From assembly GCF_964355755.1 (NCBI RefSeq), contig NC_092680.1:3389001-3453000 (forward strand): a stretch of DNA of 64,000 nt, in the 5' to 3' direction. Numbering within the stretch: the stretch's first letter is position 1; each line of letters starts with the position of its first letter. Positions 22,640-35,880 of this stretch are shown here, piece after piece. A model generated the notes under the pieces. The model was not told the DNA's origin. It searched no databases and saw only the letters and a program-made list of their open reading frames with translations. Source of the stretch: Antedon mediterranea. Taxonomy: Eukaryota; Echinodermata; Crinoidea; Comatulida; Antedonidae. The translations under genes and the position numbers were made by a program.

Positions 22640-25600
22640 TTCTTCCCTAAAAATTGAATATTATACTTAATAACAAGGGCAACGTTTTTAACATTAATAT
22701 TATATATATAAAAGCATTTTTCCTCCTACACTAAATGTTTATCTATCTTAAATAATTAAATGCCACAATAGTTCTCTTTTAGAAACATATAATGATAATA
22801 AATACCTTTAAATATTTGTTGTTGTATTTCTTTAAAGCAGAGTTTTTACATTATAACTTGTCACTTGACATAATCATCAGTTTAATGTTGACACTGTCAA
22901 TATTATTTGCCAGTCAGTGAATGCATCAAGCTGTATTATACAATACTTCTAAAACAAACACATCAGAATTGATTTAAGTGAAATAAATATTGATGTTTAC
23001 TTCATTGTGAAAAATAAGAAAATTAAAGACTAATTGTATTTAGTTTTGAAGGTAAAAAGTGTTTGTAAAAATTAAATTAATTATATTAGGGGAAATAAAA
23101 TGTTAATTCATCATATCTTGTAGTTGTTATTCCACCTGAAATAAAATATAATTCATAATTCATAGAGTAATGTAATCAGATTTAAGCTTTTAATATTTGT
23201 TAACTGTACAATTTGTTTTATGATCAGTAGAACAAAACGTTGTCGTAATATGCTGTCATTTGAGAAACTTTTAGACATCTCAATACAGGTTTCACACGAA
23301 TGTAAATTTGTAATTTTAGTAATTTTATTTTTTTAAACTAATTATAAAAGTTGTCTTTTTTATTGTTATATACACCATACCATACAAAACAAAATGCCCA
23401 AAACAAAACAAAAACAAAACAAAAACAACAACAAAACAAAACAAAATGTATGTGTAAAATCCAGAGTTTTACAAGACAATGTGAAAAGGGTATGTCTTCG
23501 TTATTTTTAGTTGACGTACGTATCTTTATAAAGCAAAATTGCTGTTCATCCAAAAAATGTTTGTATTTTTTTATACAGATGATTACAATTTCTTGTTACT
23601 TAAATGAAAATGTGGTAGCAACTTTGAAAGTTTCTTTTGTAATAGAAATGCCAAAAACATTTCATATAACTTAAGTTGCTTTTGCAACATAAGATTGTTT
23701 GAAAGAATACAAAGAAACTATTACCAAACTGTTTTACTAACATTCACCTAATCATCAAAGTTGAGTGAGTGACCTCTTAATGATGTTAATAATATGTTGG
23801 AAATTATAAGTTGAAGTATTGCTCTTTGAAATTGTTGTTGTACGCATCAAGTCATTTGGTCATTGAACGTATTCAGGTAAATTTTTGGCTACTTACTTCA
23901 TTTCAGCCAATAACACGTTTACTTCGATCAAGATCTTGATATTTCAGCCTGCATTTTTTGATTGAATGATGCAATTACCGGTTGGGTCTACCGTCATTTT
24001 TCATTTCACCGGGAGAAAAAAAAAAGTAATTTTGTTGAGTGGTTTGTGGATATAAACATTTTTACATTCAGATGTTTTTAAATATAACGAGAATATTGCT
24101 TTTAGTTTGGGGTTTGGGGTTTTGGCTGTTGTTTTTTTTTTAGGGTTAATGATTGCTCTGTAAAAGGCCACTAGCTTACTGTAGAGTTTAGGTTACTTAA
24201 CATCTAATCTTGAGGTACCTTAATAAGTTCATATACTTTGGCGTTTTAAGGTTGTCTGATCAAAATACAACTTTTGCTATGTTTTTTTTTTGTTTTTTTT
24301 TTCCTATTCCTCATTTTTGCCAGTAAAAACTAAGCAATATTTTATGATGTCAAGAAATTCATTTTATGAATTCTTATGTGCTTAACTTTATCTTTCTTTA
24401 ATTAAGAATTAAGATTGCATTTTTTAGTTTTATTGGTGAGAATCTTTTTAGTGGTTAACTTTACAACTTTCAAAGGTATAGAAAAGTGTAATCTGTCCGT
24501 ACCACAAGTTGTTCACTTATTAGGAGTGGTGCTAAGGTACTAACATAATTATGAGCTTCTTCTTCTATCAATTTTCTATAGTTTTTCTACTCGGTGCAGT
24601 TAGCTAAACGATTAAAGTTATCACTATTAGAAAAATCTTCAATAAAGTTTATTGAATATGGGACAGGATATCATGTGTTTTATATTAATTATCCTCGCAA
24701 CACCTGACCAGAGAAACACTATGGCATGAAAATTCTCGATGGAACGCTATGACAAAACTTACAAATATTCTAAAACGGTGGTTTCCACGTATACAAATTA
24801 TCAAGTATTGCCCAATAACCTTTTATTGTCAATAATTCTGAAATTGTGTCAATTAATTCTGTCAGAACTGTGATATTTGTTATCGTTTTTGCTTCAAGTA
24901 ATATTAATTACAGTTAATTGTGTCTGCGAGTGGTTTTTAATTCCCATACAATAAGCTGATTAAGATTGTCTACAAAAGTATTGAATTATTGCGATTTTAT
25001 TAGAATAATTTTAATAATAAATAATAAAAAGAAAAGAAATAATAAGGATTAAATTTACATAGGGCAAGAGAATTTAGGGCTATTAAAATCATTAAAGTAT
25101 GATTGCTGTTTAAAAAAACACTCACTGTAATTTTATAAATGGATTTGACTTTATTAGAATACATTTTAAAGAATCAATTAAATTGTTTAAATAAGATTTA
25201 AAATACAAGGTGTATAAAATTAATAATTTAAAAAAAAATATTGGTACCTTCAATTTAAATGTTTGCAAATAACTGCAAAGAATGTTTGTGTCTTTAATTG
25301 TGTTTTCATCTTATTGTTGTTTCTGGATTAAAGTTAATTAGTTTTATACTTTTATCTCAAAATGAAAACTAGTAAATATATATGATCTGGAAACTAACTT
25401 ATAAATTAATTATAAATGATATTCTATAATTGAGAAAAACAATTTTGGAAAAAAAAAAAAAAAGATGCATTAATGACAAAAATGTCATTTTTTCCAAAGA
25501 GTGGTCGAAGTAGCCAGAAGCACCGGCCACATTAATCCAGATCTTGTTAGCTTTTAGTCCTCATTCTGTCTACTCAATCTTCTCAACCGGTTTCCTAACT

Positions 25601-26240
25601 CGCGGTTTGTAAACATTTATTTTGAGATGGTCTGTAAGATGATCAAAGTAATTAAACAGATATATGGTAGCGCCTAGGCCCGAGGATATGTGTCCAAGTG
25701 AGTGCACATAGAGAATTCGAAGCAGAATAAAGTGACCCTGCCTCTAGAAACCTGCTATACTTTTTCCTAAGAAAGAAAAGGCTTAGAAGTCATGTAACAT
25801 GATTCAACTGTCTAAAAGCAAAGTTACTTTCGTTTAAAGTCAACGACCGTTACAAACTTAATCTTGAACTGTCGTTCATGTTGTTGATGTTGTTCGTAAT
25901 TTTACATTTTTTTCCTGATAATTGTAATTAGAAGTACTGTCTTTAGATACATTAGTTCTTATAGGTATTTATCCTAAGTACACTAGTAGGTGGGTTTAAA
26001 AAGGCATGAAATACTAAATTACTACTAGTACCATAAATGTTCTAGTACTCCGGAGTAGATTAATTGTTTAAAAATCCACAATAATCTGTCAGATTTTTAT
26101 TTATTGTTGAAAAAGAAAAAATAATGAAATATTTTAAATAAAACAACAAAAATTGTATATAAAGTAAATGTTATTTTACAAGAAAAACAATTGTGTAACA
26201 TGAAATTATTGCAATTATGTACTGTACAAAATTAAAATTA
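22640..26240. other. Non-coding block with islands
   Basis: AT-rich, with an (AAAAC)n-type run at about 23392-23447. More complex patches lie at 23820-24010 (AATTACCGGTTGGGTC) and 25490-25900 (GAAGCACCGGCCACATTAAT, CAACCGGTTTCC, AGCGCCTAGGCCCGAGG). The latter is a good candidate for a conserved regulatory element. No gene is supported. Confidence 0.35.
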
Positions 26241-26370
26241 AATTCAGCTTTAAAGAAAATAAATAATTTTTCTCCAACTTAGGTGCACATACAGTAGCCT
26301 AAAGGTTAAAGGTTACCTTTACCTATGTTGAGTTGGAGAAAACTTATTTGCATTTTTTAAAAGCTGAATT
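26241..26370. mobile_element. 130-bp palindromic MITE-like element
   Basis: AATTCAGCTTT at 26241 and AAAGCTGAATT ending at 26370 are inverted. The match continues inwards (TTTTTCTCCAAC at about 26269 against GTTGGAGAAAA at about 26332) and down to AGGTTAAAGG/CCTTTACCT near the centre. Nearly the whole element can fold into a hairpin. No target duplication is clear. Confidence 0.7.
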
Positions 26371-26929
26371 GTATTTTAGTTTTTCACATCATTCATATAA
26401 TATTTAAACAAATCAAATTTCCACTTTGACTTAAAAAGAAATGGTTTTCTAGTAGGGTGTTGATTAGTATTTACTTTTAAAAGGTTGACAATTCAAGTTG
26501 AGCTCAGAGTGCAGTGCTAAGTCTAAGAAGTACTAAAATCGACTACCAATTCACTACAGGTTTTTCTTTTAACTAATGTATTAAAAGTCTAATGAGCGTT
26601 GTAATTGCTGTAAAAGCCTTACACTTACTGACAGCCTTTTAGCATTCAGGTATCATAAGCACAAGGCCTTACACGCCGTCCAATTATTACATAATGCTTT
26701 AATAACATAGATAACGACAAAGCTACAATCTTAATTATCTAATATTATTTCTTACGTATCCATCAGCACATTAACCAAAAATAGTTTAGTACAAATTTAA
26801 TCATACTTAGTTTTACCTTAAATCAAACAGTTCAACGATTTTTTGATATTTTTTTTTGCGCTTATCAAATGTCAGAAACTTCCTTTTGAAATGTTACAAG
26901 TTGAAGTGGTTTGTTAATGACAAAACGGA

Positions 26930-27180
26930 AACTGATTGGCAGAATGATTTGAACCCAGGGGCTACATTTGTAGGTTATTACTTTAGGAGTGGTTCAGTCT
27001 TTCAACCATGGGTGAGGCCGAATCTGGAAAATGTTATGTCTTTAGGCATTGTGGCCAAGGATTACCAATAGTAAATTAATCACTGTCCTATCATATGGGT
27101 GGTAATCCCCCTAATACAGGGATTATTTTGTGAACCAGTTCACCGTGGTATCCCCCTACTCTTCTTGAATAATGAACTGG
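26930..27180. repeat. Repeat-derived stretch related to the 78-bp satellite
   Basis: Contains TTTGAACCCAGGGGC (a possible minus-strand B box) and further right CACCGTGGTATCCCCCTACT CTTCTT. The latter resembles the 78-bp unit at 41252-41975 (CACCTTGGTAATCCCCTACT CTTCC). A 71-codon ORF (26856-27071) crosses it and is probably incidental. Confidence 0.4.
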
Positions 27181-27262
27181 GTTCTTTAAAGTGTACACAG
27201 GTTATAACTGTACACTGGATCCGAGAAGACTTGTTCCACCACCAGGACTAGGAGCGAGTCTG
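27181..27262. repeat. Dispersed repeat, copy 2
   Basis: GTTCTTTAAAGTGTACAC ... CCGAGAAGACTTGTTCCACC ACCAGGACTAGGAGCGAGTC. Clear relative of 22534-22632. Here it directly follows the satellite-like stretch, so the two may belong to one larger dispersed element. Confidence 0.6.
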
Positions 27263-30200
27263 CCTCAAACCGTTGCTGATGTTCTTGGCTCTTCAGGTAC
27301 GGTAAACTTCGCCCCTGCCTGATTATGAGGTTATTTTTGTATCTTAAAAAGAATTTCTGAATACCCAATTATCAAACTCTTAAAAAAATATGATATATTC
27401 CCTCCTTTGTTAGAAAAAATATAATTTGGATATGTATTTTTCTTTTGTTTTTACGTGATAACAACATCTTGTGGAAGTCTGCCGTTACAAAAACAAAGAT
27501 ATTTTTATTTAATTATGTATGAGAATGTACAAAGAAAAAAAATACATGCTCATTACGATACTCAATTATATAAGTATTAGGCAAAAAAAACCCTGAAATA
27601 AGCAGCATGGCACTACGTTGATGATTGTACACAATGTAATTTGGGGAATAAATTGAAGGATTTGAACCTGCTTATCAGGATGTTTAATGCCGGTGATAAA
27701 TTTCCAAACCGTTTTATCAAGTATGAAAAAAATATATGCCCTATAGGTAAAATTTAGTACTTTAAAATTCTTCTAGGTATTTTGCAATAGTATCTACGTA
27801 ATATATACTAGTATAATTTTGTTTCGTCGTATTTAATATTTTTCAATATGTTATTCTATCTGTGGCAATATTAGTGACCAATCAGAGAGAACATGTTATT
27901 AGAAATAATGTAGTGATGCTGAATTATCACTTTGTAGACATTAAGTACCGTTGAAAGATCATGGCATAAACATAAAAGGTAAAATTATAATTTAAACATG
28001 TCAATTTCACTTTTAATACTAGAAAAAAGTTTGAAAGTCTTCTAGGAATATGATTTAGTTAAATATTTTTAGTCATAATTCAATGCTTGTGCTCACTACA
28101 ATGTATACACACAAATGATTTTGGTTATTTTAAAAATATTTCGTGCTTTGGAACATTTTGTACTTTTATTATCACTACTACATGTATACTACTGGTTGTG
28201 GGATTTGGTGGAGAGATAAAGGAAATTCAGATCAGGCAACTTGAACTCAAATTATAGATATTTGGTATAAAACTAGATTATCAATTTTTAATAGAATTTT
28301 CAAAAACCTTGAACTATTATTAACACCATGATTTTGATTTCTTTACAATATTTGTTGAAAATACAATAATAAATTAGCAAAAAGTGTTCATGCCGATTTT
28401 GTGTGCGAGTTGAATTAAGACGTGCTTTAAGTCTCTGTCATACCCATCACTATCTTGTCACAAGATCTCATCATTTAGTAGCACTAGTTTTCCAATATGT
28501 AAGCAATTTGATCCGGTAATCTTGACGTATTAAATACTAGGGGAGGGTAAATCTTACCCCTTTTACCAAATTGTCCCTGTGGCAATCACCCTGACACTTA
28601 TCCTGCTGAGATCATTGTGGCTAATCCTGCGTCATCTTATAATCCCCTCCTTCGCTTTCTTGATAATTAGTCTTTGCTTTCGGCAATACGGCGATGAACC
28701 TTTAGGATAATGACACACAAACTTACAAAACTTTTTATAAATGAAATCAGTTTGTAAAGTCTATATTTGATTTGGTTATAATTTTGTTACTTTGTAATAT
28801 AGTAGGTAATTGGAAAATTCATCATCTGTTGCCACATAAACTAGCTTGTTATCCTTCTCACAGTTTAATACTGTATTTTACTGTTGATTTTACCAAATAC
28901 TTGTAATCTATGATATAATAAATAAGAGCTTTCGTTTTTTGGACGATCTAAGAAGTAGTTACAGCAAGTTAATTCTTTAAAACAGACATTTGGATGTGTT
29001 TCTTGATTCTTAAACACAGTTTTGACAAATTTTAGGTCTAGGCAACGATCAAAATTAGAATCTCCCTAGTTCCAAGCCATCTTAACACTTTCCCCCTTTC
29101 ACACTATAATCTACTATAGCAGTAGATACCATACACTAGGAATCTGTCATCATGGGAAATAGGAGTGTGTGAGTGTTTGCTCACCAATCAATGTTTCCTC
29201 CACTGAAATGTTAACATCAGTTTTTTTTCCTGGTTTTCTTATTACCTATCTTATCAGACTTAATTACTGATTTCCACATTAAGTGACGAATGATTCTGAG
29301 AACTCATAGTTGAGTGGTATTGTGTACTACACTTGCCTACAAACTTTGATTCATTGGGTCAAATCCTGTCTGGTTCTACTGGAACTGAGTTATTATTAAA
29401 GTAATCTTTGTCTATCATAAGTTAATTAAATAAAGTTTTGTTTTTTTGAGGTAGTATTCTTTTGTGAGCGTTTGCACTTTCTGTGTATCATTTCTTATCT
29501 TAACTGATGAATAATGAAGTGAGCAGCAAGTTTTAGTGAAATATACAAAATATTGAAATAATCAGTTGTATTCATCTAAATACTATAAAGTAACAATGAC
29601 ACATTTCTAATTGTTTCTCAACCTTGTGAATTAAAATTACATTTCTTAGACACTCTACAATAATTAGACTTGAAGCAATGACAAGACGGACTCGTAAAAA
29701 ACCATTTTGCTTGCCGTAAAATTAGACTTGATAAGGTTGTAGTATATTGATAATGATTGGTCAGTTTAAACATCTTACACTCTGAGATTAGTGTTAATAT
29801 TCAAGTAACTATCGACACTATAGTAATAAACAGACGACGTTTTAAAGCGGCTGTTCTCAGATTATTCTTACTGGAAATCCAGGGGTTTTTCTTAATTTTT
29901 TTAAAGCATTTGAAATGTTGCATACTATGCATCTCAAATGCTTTAACAAATGTGTTAAAAAATAATAAAAACTAATTATTTTTTAATTTACAGATGCATG
30001 CATCTTCTTCACTATTTACACATTTAATGTTTATTTCAGCATAATATCTTTGTTTTTCTTAGCGTTGTCTGAAGTTTCTCTCTTTTAACTGTTTTTAACT
30101 GCCACTTTTCTAAGGTTTTGAAACTTGAAACAACATATTTATCTAGTCTTAATTATTTCTGCCAATACAGTTTGGGTGACATGAACCAATTGACAACTTA

Positions 30201-33200
30201 TTTATTTTGATTTAAAGAAGGAAATATTCCATTTGTCTGTTTCTATTAGAAATGACCATTGACACAGATACTTGGTACTCATGTTTTTATCTATAGTCTA
30301 CAGTTAGCAACAGGGGCATACAAAGTTAACCAGAGAAGAAACCCCTTTAAAGTATTCAGATAATAATGCATTAGCTGTAGATAGAAACCAGGCCATACTA
30401 AGTTTATACAGAGACAAAGTCCCTTTAACTATTTAGATGTAAACTGTCTATCATAAATGATATTAAACTAAAGTGAATTGAACCATTTCATGTAGTTTTG
30501 ATTGAAAGGTATGAGGGAATAATAAAGTTAAATGAATGGATCGCTGGTTACTGGGCCATCATGAAATGATGTATTGCCAAATTATTTCCTAAGTTGATTG
30601 AATATAGGGAGTTGAGTAGGCGATATAATTGAGGCATAAATGTTTGAACCAAACTATGTGTGATTAGTAGAGCTTGGTGTCCGGATTGATGTTCAAAAAT
30701 AATATATTTAGGTTGCATAAACATGACATGAGGTGAGCTAAAGACCTCGCCCAAAAGTACAGCTAGTACTCGCTTGACCATAGTGTTATGTACATGCCTA
30801 GATGAATTAGTATATTTTAGGTGGCCCAAAAGTACAGTTACTTCGGATTTCTTCAGACTCGCAACTTGACCATAGTGTTGTACGTCTAATATTTTTCTGT
30901 CTGAACTAAACTATACAGTTTACGTACACTAAACTTTTTATTTTTTTGTATTTCTTTTAATTAAATAAAATTTCACTCTCTAACTCTTCAAATGAACAAG
31001 TATTGAAACCCAAGTCTTTAATTGTAAAATGTAATGTTTATACTATAAAATGGAACATTATTTAATTGAGAAACTGTATGTGGAATACAGTTTTGTAGTC
31101 TTCTTCAATGATGGTCATCTATTGAAGTTTAGTCTTAAGTAATTCCTTAGTTAACTGGAAGTAGAGTTACACTAGTGTGAGTTGGTTCTGCTATGTTATA
31201 GTATTTTCTAACATGGTTCTACTGTGTTAGTATTTGCCAACATAAGGTAGTTCCAGTTGTAAACCACTGCACCCATCATTGAACATTTTATGATGCATGA
31301 CATGTTAACAACTTAATGTTCTGTGGTCACATCGCTATTCAAAACAGTTGATATAATTGTGTAACGTTTCATCATTAAGACAGCAGTAAAGACACAAACT
31401 AAATTCAGAATGTTGTCAAAAGTTAGAAGAATGTGAATGGGATAAAGATAGATTGTTGTTAAAGTTGCTAAATGACCCATACTTCAAAGACGTGTCGTAT
31501 CCTAGCTTAATAAGCCGTACAATCTTAACAAGCTACTGGAACTTTGCCACTAACTAAGTATCAGGGATTTTTTTAGATAGTATAGTAACAACTATAACAA
31601 TGTAGTCTCGAGATTGTTGGAAGTTTCTTACCTTACCAAGCCAAGCCTCCCATCCTGTAACTTTGTGATATTGCTAAACCTAAGGAAGAAAAATCGTCAC
31701 TGTTTTCTTTTATAACAAATGTATAGTATATAAAAATGGTCATGAAACAATATAATTTCTTCTTGTCTCCAAATATTAGTCAAAAAATATTTTGGTAATA
31801 TACTTAAATATAATTTCTGAAGCATATAGTAAGAATGTTAATGCCATTTATTTTTTAATTTATTTCTCAGTTTCCTTATTTTTTTTGGAAACCTTTTCCT
31901 GGTAAAAATGGTAATTTTCACTTTTTTTTTTCAGAAAATGTTGTTAGTCATTAGCACATACTTTTTAGAATTAATGTTTAAAAAAAAACATTTTTTAAGG
32001 ACCTGGTATAATAACCTAACACCATAAATCTTGGCGCTACCCTCTTTATAAATCATTCTTGACAGATCATCAATTATTTTGACTGACATTTGCTAATTAG
32101 CAACTCTTTTTATATGGATTTATTAGGAAGGAAACAGAGAGGTATACCTTCTACCTTCTTCATGCTTATAGTAATAAACAGGATGTAATACTATGTGTGC
32201 TACAAATAGAGAGAGAGAGAGCCTGACAAATGTATAATTTAAAAAATGGTCACTGGTGTTTTTATTTTAAGAAATTTGTTTACTTTTAGTTTTTCATACA
32301 ATTCTTTTAGCCAGCGTAGTTAGTTTTACCGATACTGTGGCAAGTTCTACGGTACTAGGTAGGCAGTGGTTGGTAAAAGAACCATTGAACACTTGGTTAA
32401 TTATGAGAGAAATGTATCCAGTGTTCAATTTATGATGATGATTAACTTACGATGAACGTAGATATTATTGGTAGGTAGATAGGCAGAACAAATACTCTTT
32501 GAACATCCTAAAAAACAGTTCAAATTCTTTGAGAATAAAGGCCAAAAGGCAGACAGGTTGATATACTTAATCTTCATCAGCCACTGTCATGTGACAACAT
32601 TTGTTGCTTTCTTAAAAACAATAACAAACAGTTTTTGGGTTTGTCTTGTCATGTGAAGGATTTTTGGCTTGGTAGATGAGGGTTGATGGATGTTGAGTGA
32701 TGGTCTCTTCAGCATCAGGATGTTGTTTGTTGCATGATGTCTTTATGTGGTTGTAAAGATTGCTTCTGTCATACTATATTAAACATTTTTGACTTAATGA
32801 ATTTGACAGTTCTGTCAAAATGCTGTTCATTTGTCATACGGAATGTAGTCTTTGGAACAAAAAAATGTTTCAAATAAAAACCATGAGAATGAATAATTTA
32901 AATTATCAACCTAATTTTCACAATGCTGTATTTAATAGTATAAAATTTAAATATTTCTTGTTCTTATTATTTTTTAGTTAGAAATGAGTAGTATGTTAAT
33001 TAAATACTTTTTTTTGGTAAGAAATTGTCGAAAACAAAATAAAGGTTGTTTTACAGTTCAGGAAATCGAAGAAAACAAATTATAGCCAGATTTACGGTTG
33101 AATGAATAAAGATAAACAGAAATAAAAACAATTTTTAAAGCTAAAAACTAGCAAAAGTATTCAGAAAATTTGCATAGAAATACAAACAGTGCAAGCACTA

Positions 33201-33243
33201 CATTAAACATGAAATAACACTGTGCTTAGTTTAGAAAACAAGT
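27263..33243. other. Long non-coding block
   Basis: AT-rich background. The island at 28390-28720 (AAGACGTGCTTTAAGTCTC, GATCCGGTAATCTTGACG, CGGCAATACGGCGATG) is the most complex part. A small hairpin at 29901-29946 has TTAAAGCATTTGA arms bounded by TTAA. A short direct repeat (CCCAAAAGTACAG ... TTGACCATAGTGTT) occurs at about 30750 and 30825. A 93-codon minus ORF at 30548-30829 overlaps that repeat and has no recognisable domain. Confidence 0.35.
29305..29425 (+). mobile_element. tRNA-derived SINE-like head
   Basis: A box TAGTTGAGTGG (29307-29317) fits the pol III consensus exactly. B box GGGTCAAATCC (29356-29366) lies 49 bp downstream. The sequence after it is not tRNA-like, and an A-rich end follows (ATTAAATAAAG). 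Probably a SINE copy. Confidence 0.5.
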
Positions 33244-33365
33244 AAAGATATTATATTGTCTCCCTGAAAAAATAATTGTACATTTGTTTGTTTTTTTTTT
33301 GCCATTTTCACAAAATAGTTATTCACTTTGACAAAAAATTGGATCGAAAAAAAACCTGTTATTTT
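33244..33365 (-). mobile_element. MITE family B fragment
   Basis: Carries one family B end (AAGATATTATATTGTCTCCC) and internal words such as TTGCCATTTTCACAAAATAG and CAAAAAATTGGATCG. The other end is missing and the fragment runs up to a family A half copy. Confidence 0.6.
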
Positions 33366-33383
33366 AGTTATTTATTAACTAAA

Positions 33384-33494
33384 TATATATGGACACAATG
33401 ACATCATATTACTATATTTGGGGATATCACTACCATATTTGGGTACATCACACTTTTTTTGTGAAACTAGTTTGATAGTGTAGACAGAGCTCTT
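33384..33494. mobile_element. MITE family A half copy
   Basis: Right half only: GACATCATATTACTATATTT, GGGTACATCACACTTTTTTT, AAACTAGTTTGATAGTGTAG, ACAGAGCTC. The left half is absent and the position abuts the family B fragment. Confidence 0.75.
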
Positions 33495-33740
33495 TAGAAA
33501 ATAAAAATACACGTTGACACAGTTGACACACCATTCAGGAATCTGTCTTAATTGAAGCATCTTTCATCGACCCCCTTCCCACCTGTTTTGCCCCGGTCCA
33601 TCCTTTCCTCTCTGGTTGCCATCAAGTAAATTAAAACTGACACAAGACGACTTCTGTGTCTTTAATCAGGATACTAAAGGCCCTGAACTAGCATTATAAC
33701 CAGTTGCTGTGGTTGGCCTAAATGCTCCTGTGTACTTGTG
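33495..33740. other. Short non-coding stretch of higher G+C
   Basis: Pyrimidine-rich words (CATCGACCCCCTTCCCACC, TTGCCCCGGTCCATCC) and later AAAGGCCCTGAACTAGC. No ORF or element ends. Confidence 0.3.
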
Positions 33741-34077
33741 TTAAAGATGTATTGTCCACTAAAAACATGAAAAATGAAGATTGATAAAAAGAACTTTGAA
33801 TAGGCCATTTCACAGTTTTAATAAATTAATCACTTCCGTAGAAAAAGAAAATAATGTTTTCACTTAAAGAAAAGACAAATTAAATGTTTAAAAATAACCA
33901 AATACCCATGGACTTCCAGTCAATTTGACTATTTTTTTACATTACTTACAGTTTTTCAGGTAAATAATTTTGTTTTCAATCCAATTTTTTGGATAAAGTG
34001 AATAATTATTATTAAAATGAAATATACAACAAAAACACTAAAAACAATTATTTGTTCAAGGGACAGTATATCTTTAA
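33741..34077 (+). mobile_element. MITE family B, full-length copy
   Basis: TTAA + AGATGTATTGTCCACT at the left. The right end is CAAGGGACAGTATATCT + TTAA (34074-34077). Internal words match the copy at 21846-22215 (GGACTTCCAGTCAATTTG, CTATTTTTTTACATTAC). Confidence 0.82.
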
Positions 34078-35263
34078 AGATGAACCTAATGTTATATTTT
34101 TCAATAATTTCATAGTTGTAAACGGTAATTTAGATGATGATGGAGTAATTTCTTTTGATTTTACCTGGTCCCTGCTGTATTTTTTTACATAATGTCTTAG
34201 ATTTTTATTAATTAATTTTTTTCTCGTCATTTATTTTATATTTATATTATATTTTATTTATGTTAAAGGAAAGTCTTTAAACAGTGATTAGGTTCGCTTG
34301 TGACAATCCTGGCTTTTTGTTTCATTATATTTTTTATGTACTGTATTCTGTTGTATTCATTTGAATTAGATTTATTTCTTTTTCTTATTTCATATCTTCT
34401 ATGTCTCTATGTAGTGAAACCCAATTAGAAAAGTCCAACACGTACAATATACAGGAAGTTTGTAATCAAAGAAAACTGCAATGTGCAATTATTGGCATTT
34501 TTTAAGAAATTAATGTTACAATGTCTCCTTCATACACTTTTTTACATGACTCTGATTAAGAATAAACTTGAAAATCTCCAAAATGTTTTTGGTAAACTTT
34601 CTAAAAAGTTTGGACTGCTCATTTCAATTCAGTGTATTTTAAAAACAAAAAAGTAAAGTATTTGTTACACTAATTTTGTTAAGTGTAGTCCAGGCTCTTC
34701 ACTGTAACAGGAAATACCATAACAATTTTCCCCGAGTCCTGAACACCTGAGCTAAGCTCGGCAAGGTACACCTGGGCCAGGCCTGCTCAGCATGCAATCA
34801 ACCTCAAGGGACCCAAGCGTTATTCTCCTGTAAGTACAGCTTTGACCGGTGTTTAGCCTAGATCAGACGATAGTCCTAGATTTAGCCTGTGTATGTTTAC
34901 ACAGCATAGGTGCATGTCTGGTGTACAACATTATATCGGTCACATCTTTACAGTCGCCCTCTAAACTTGAAGAGTAATCATCCGAGTAGTCTGTACCCTC
35001 GACCCATTTGACCTTTGTATTGGAATGTCATTATGTTTGATTATCATTAATTTTATCATGTTATCATTTTATTAAGTTAAACTCTGTGGATCATTATATT
35101 ATTTAATACAGTATTTTGACTATTTCAAAATGTAGATTGCTTATTAAAAGTTAATCAAATTTGACATTCTTTACAGAATTGTTGTAGATGACATTTTAAA
35201 AGTTTGATTGATTGAAATGTGTTACTATCAATAACAATTAAGAAAGTTTACCACAATGTTTTT
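34078..35263. other. Non-coding sequence with an island
   Basis: AT-rich until 34700. Then 34700-35030 is balanced and CpG-bearing (CGAGTCCTGAACACCTGAGC, CTGGGCCAGGCCTGC, TTGACCGGTGTTTAGC). Stops interrupt all frames tried. Candidate regulatory element. Confidence 0.35.
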
Positions 35264-35573
35264 TATAAGATCATTTTGTCCCCTTGAAAAATAATGTTTT
35301 ACTTTTTTTGTTGAATATGCCATTTTAATGTCACATAATAGTTAACCACTTTGACCAAAAATTGGATATAAAAAAATCTATTTACGTGAAAAAACTGTAA
35401 TTTTAAGCAAAAAAATTGTCAAATTGGCTGCCAGCCAATGGATGTTTGGTTAAATTTACCCGTTTATTATGTTATTTTATAAGTGAAAACATTATTTTTT
35501 CCTGGTTTTTTTCCTATTCAAAGTATCGATTTAATCTTTATTTTTCATGCTTTGGTAGACAATGCATCTTTAA
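35264..35573 (-). mobile_element. MITE family B copy, inverted
   Basis: Reverse-oriented copy. The right end ACAATGCATCT + TTAA (35570-35573) fits the family terminus. The left end is eroded (AGATCATTTTGTCCCC). Internal words ATGCCATTTTAATGTCAC and GGCTGCCAGCCAATGG are shared. Confidence 0.78.
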
Positions 35574-35629
35574 AGTCAATATAAACATTAATATTTTCTG
35601 AGATAAGAGAGATAATAAAATTAATTAAT

Positions 35630-35880
35630 ATTTTGATGACCTTTTTTACCTTTACATGGAGTTCATTTACATGGGTAATTAGGTTTTGCTTTAATCATTG
35701 GCCTTTTGGCTCCACCTTTCCTGGCGACGATCCTTCCTGCCTACCAGGCATTGCCAAGACCAATATGTCGAAAGCGACATGGCATGACCACCACCAGGCT
35801 GGCTCCCTGTCACTTGATTCACCTCATCTAATCACCCACCCACACATATATCATTACCACAAATTAATCAAGTTTCAAAT
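35630..35880. other. High-complexity island
   Basis: CTGGCGACGATCCTTCC, GAAAGCGACATGGCATGACC, CACCACCAGGCTGGC. An 83-codon plus ORF (35633-35884) covers it but has low-complexity His-rich character and no domain. More likely a regulatory island than a gene. Confidence 0.3.

Noticed and set aside
23351-23674. 107-codon plus-strand ORF
   Set aside because: Its core is a translated AAAAC-type simple repeat (Lys/Gln/Asn-rich), so it is incidental.
30548-30829. 93-codon minus-strand ORF
   Set aside because: Overlaps a short direct repeat, has no domain, and its codon content looks like background.
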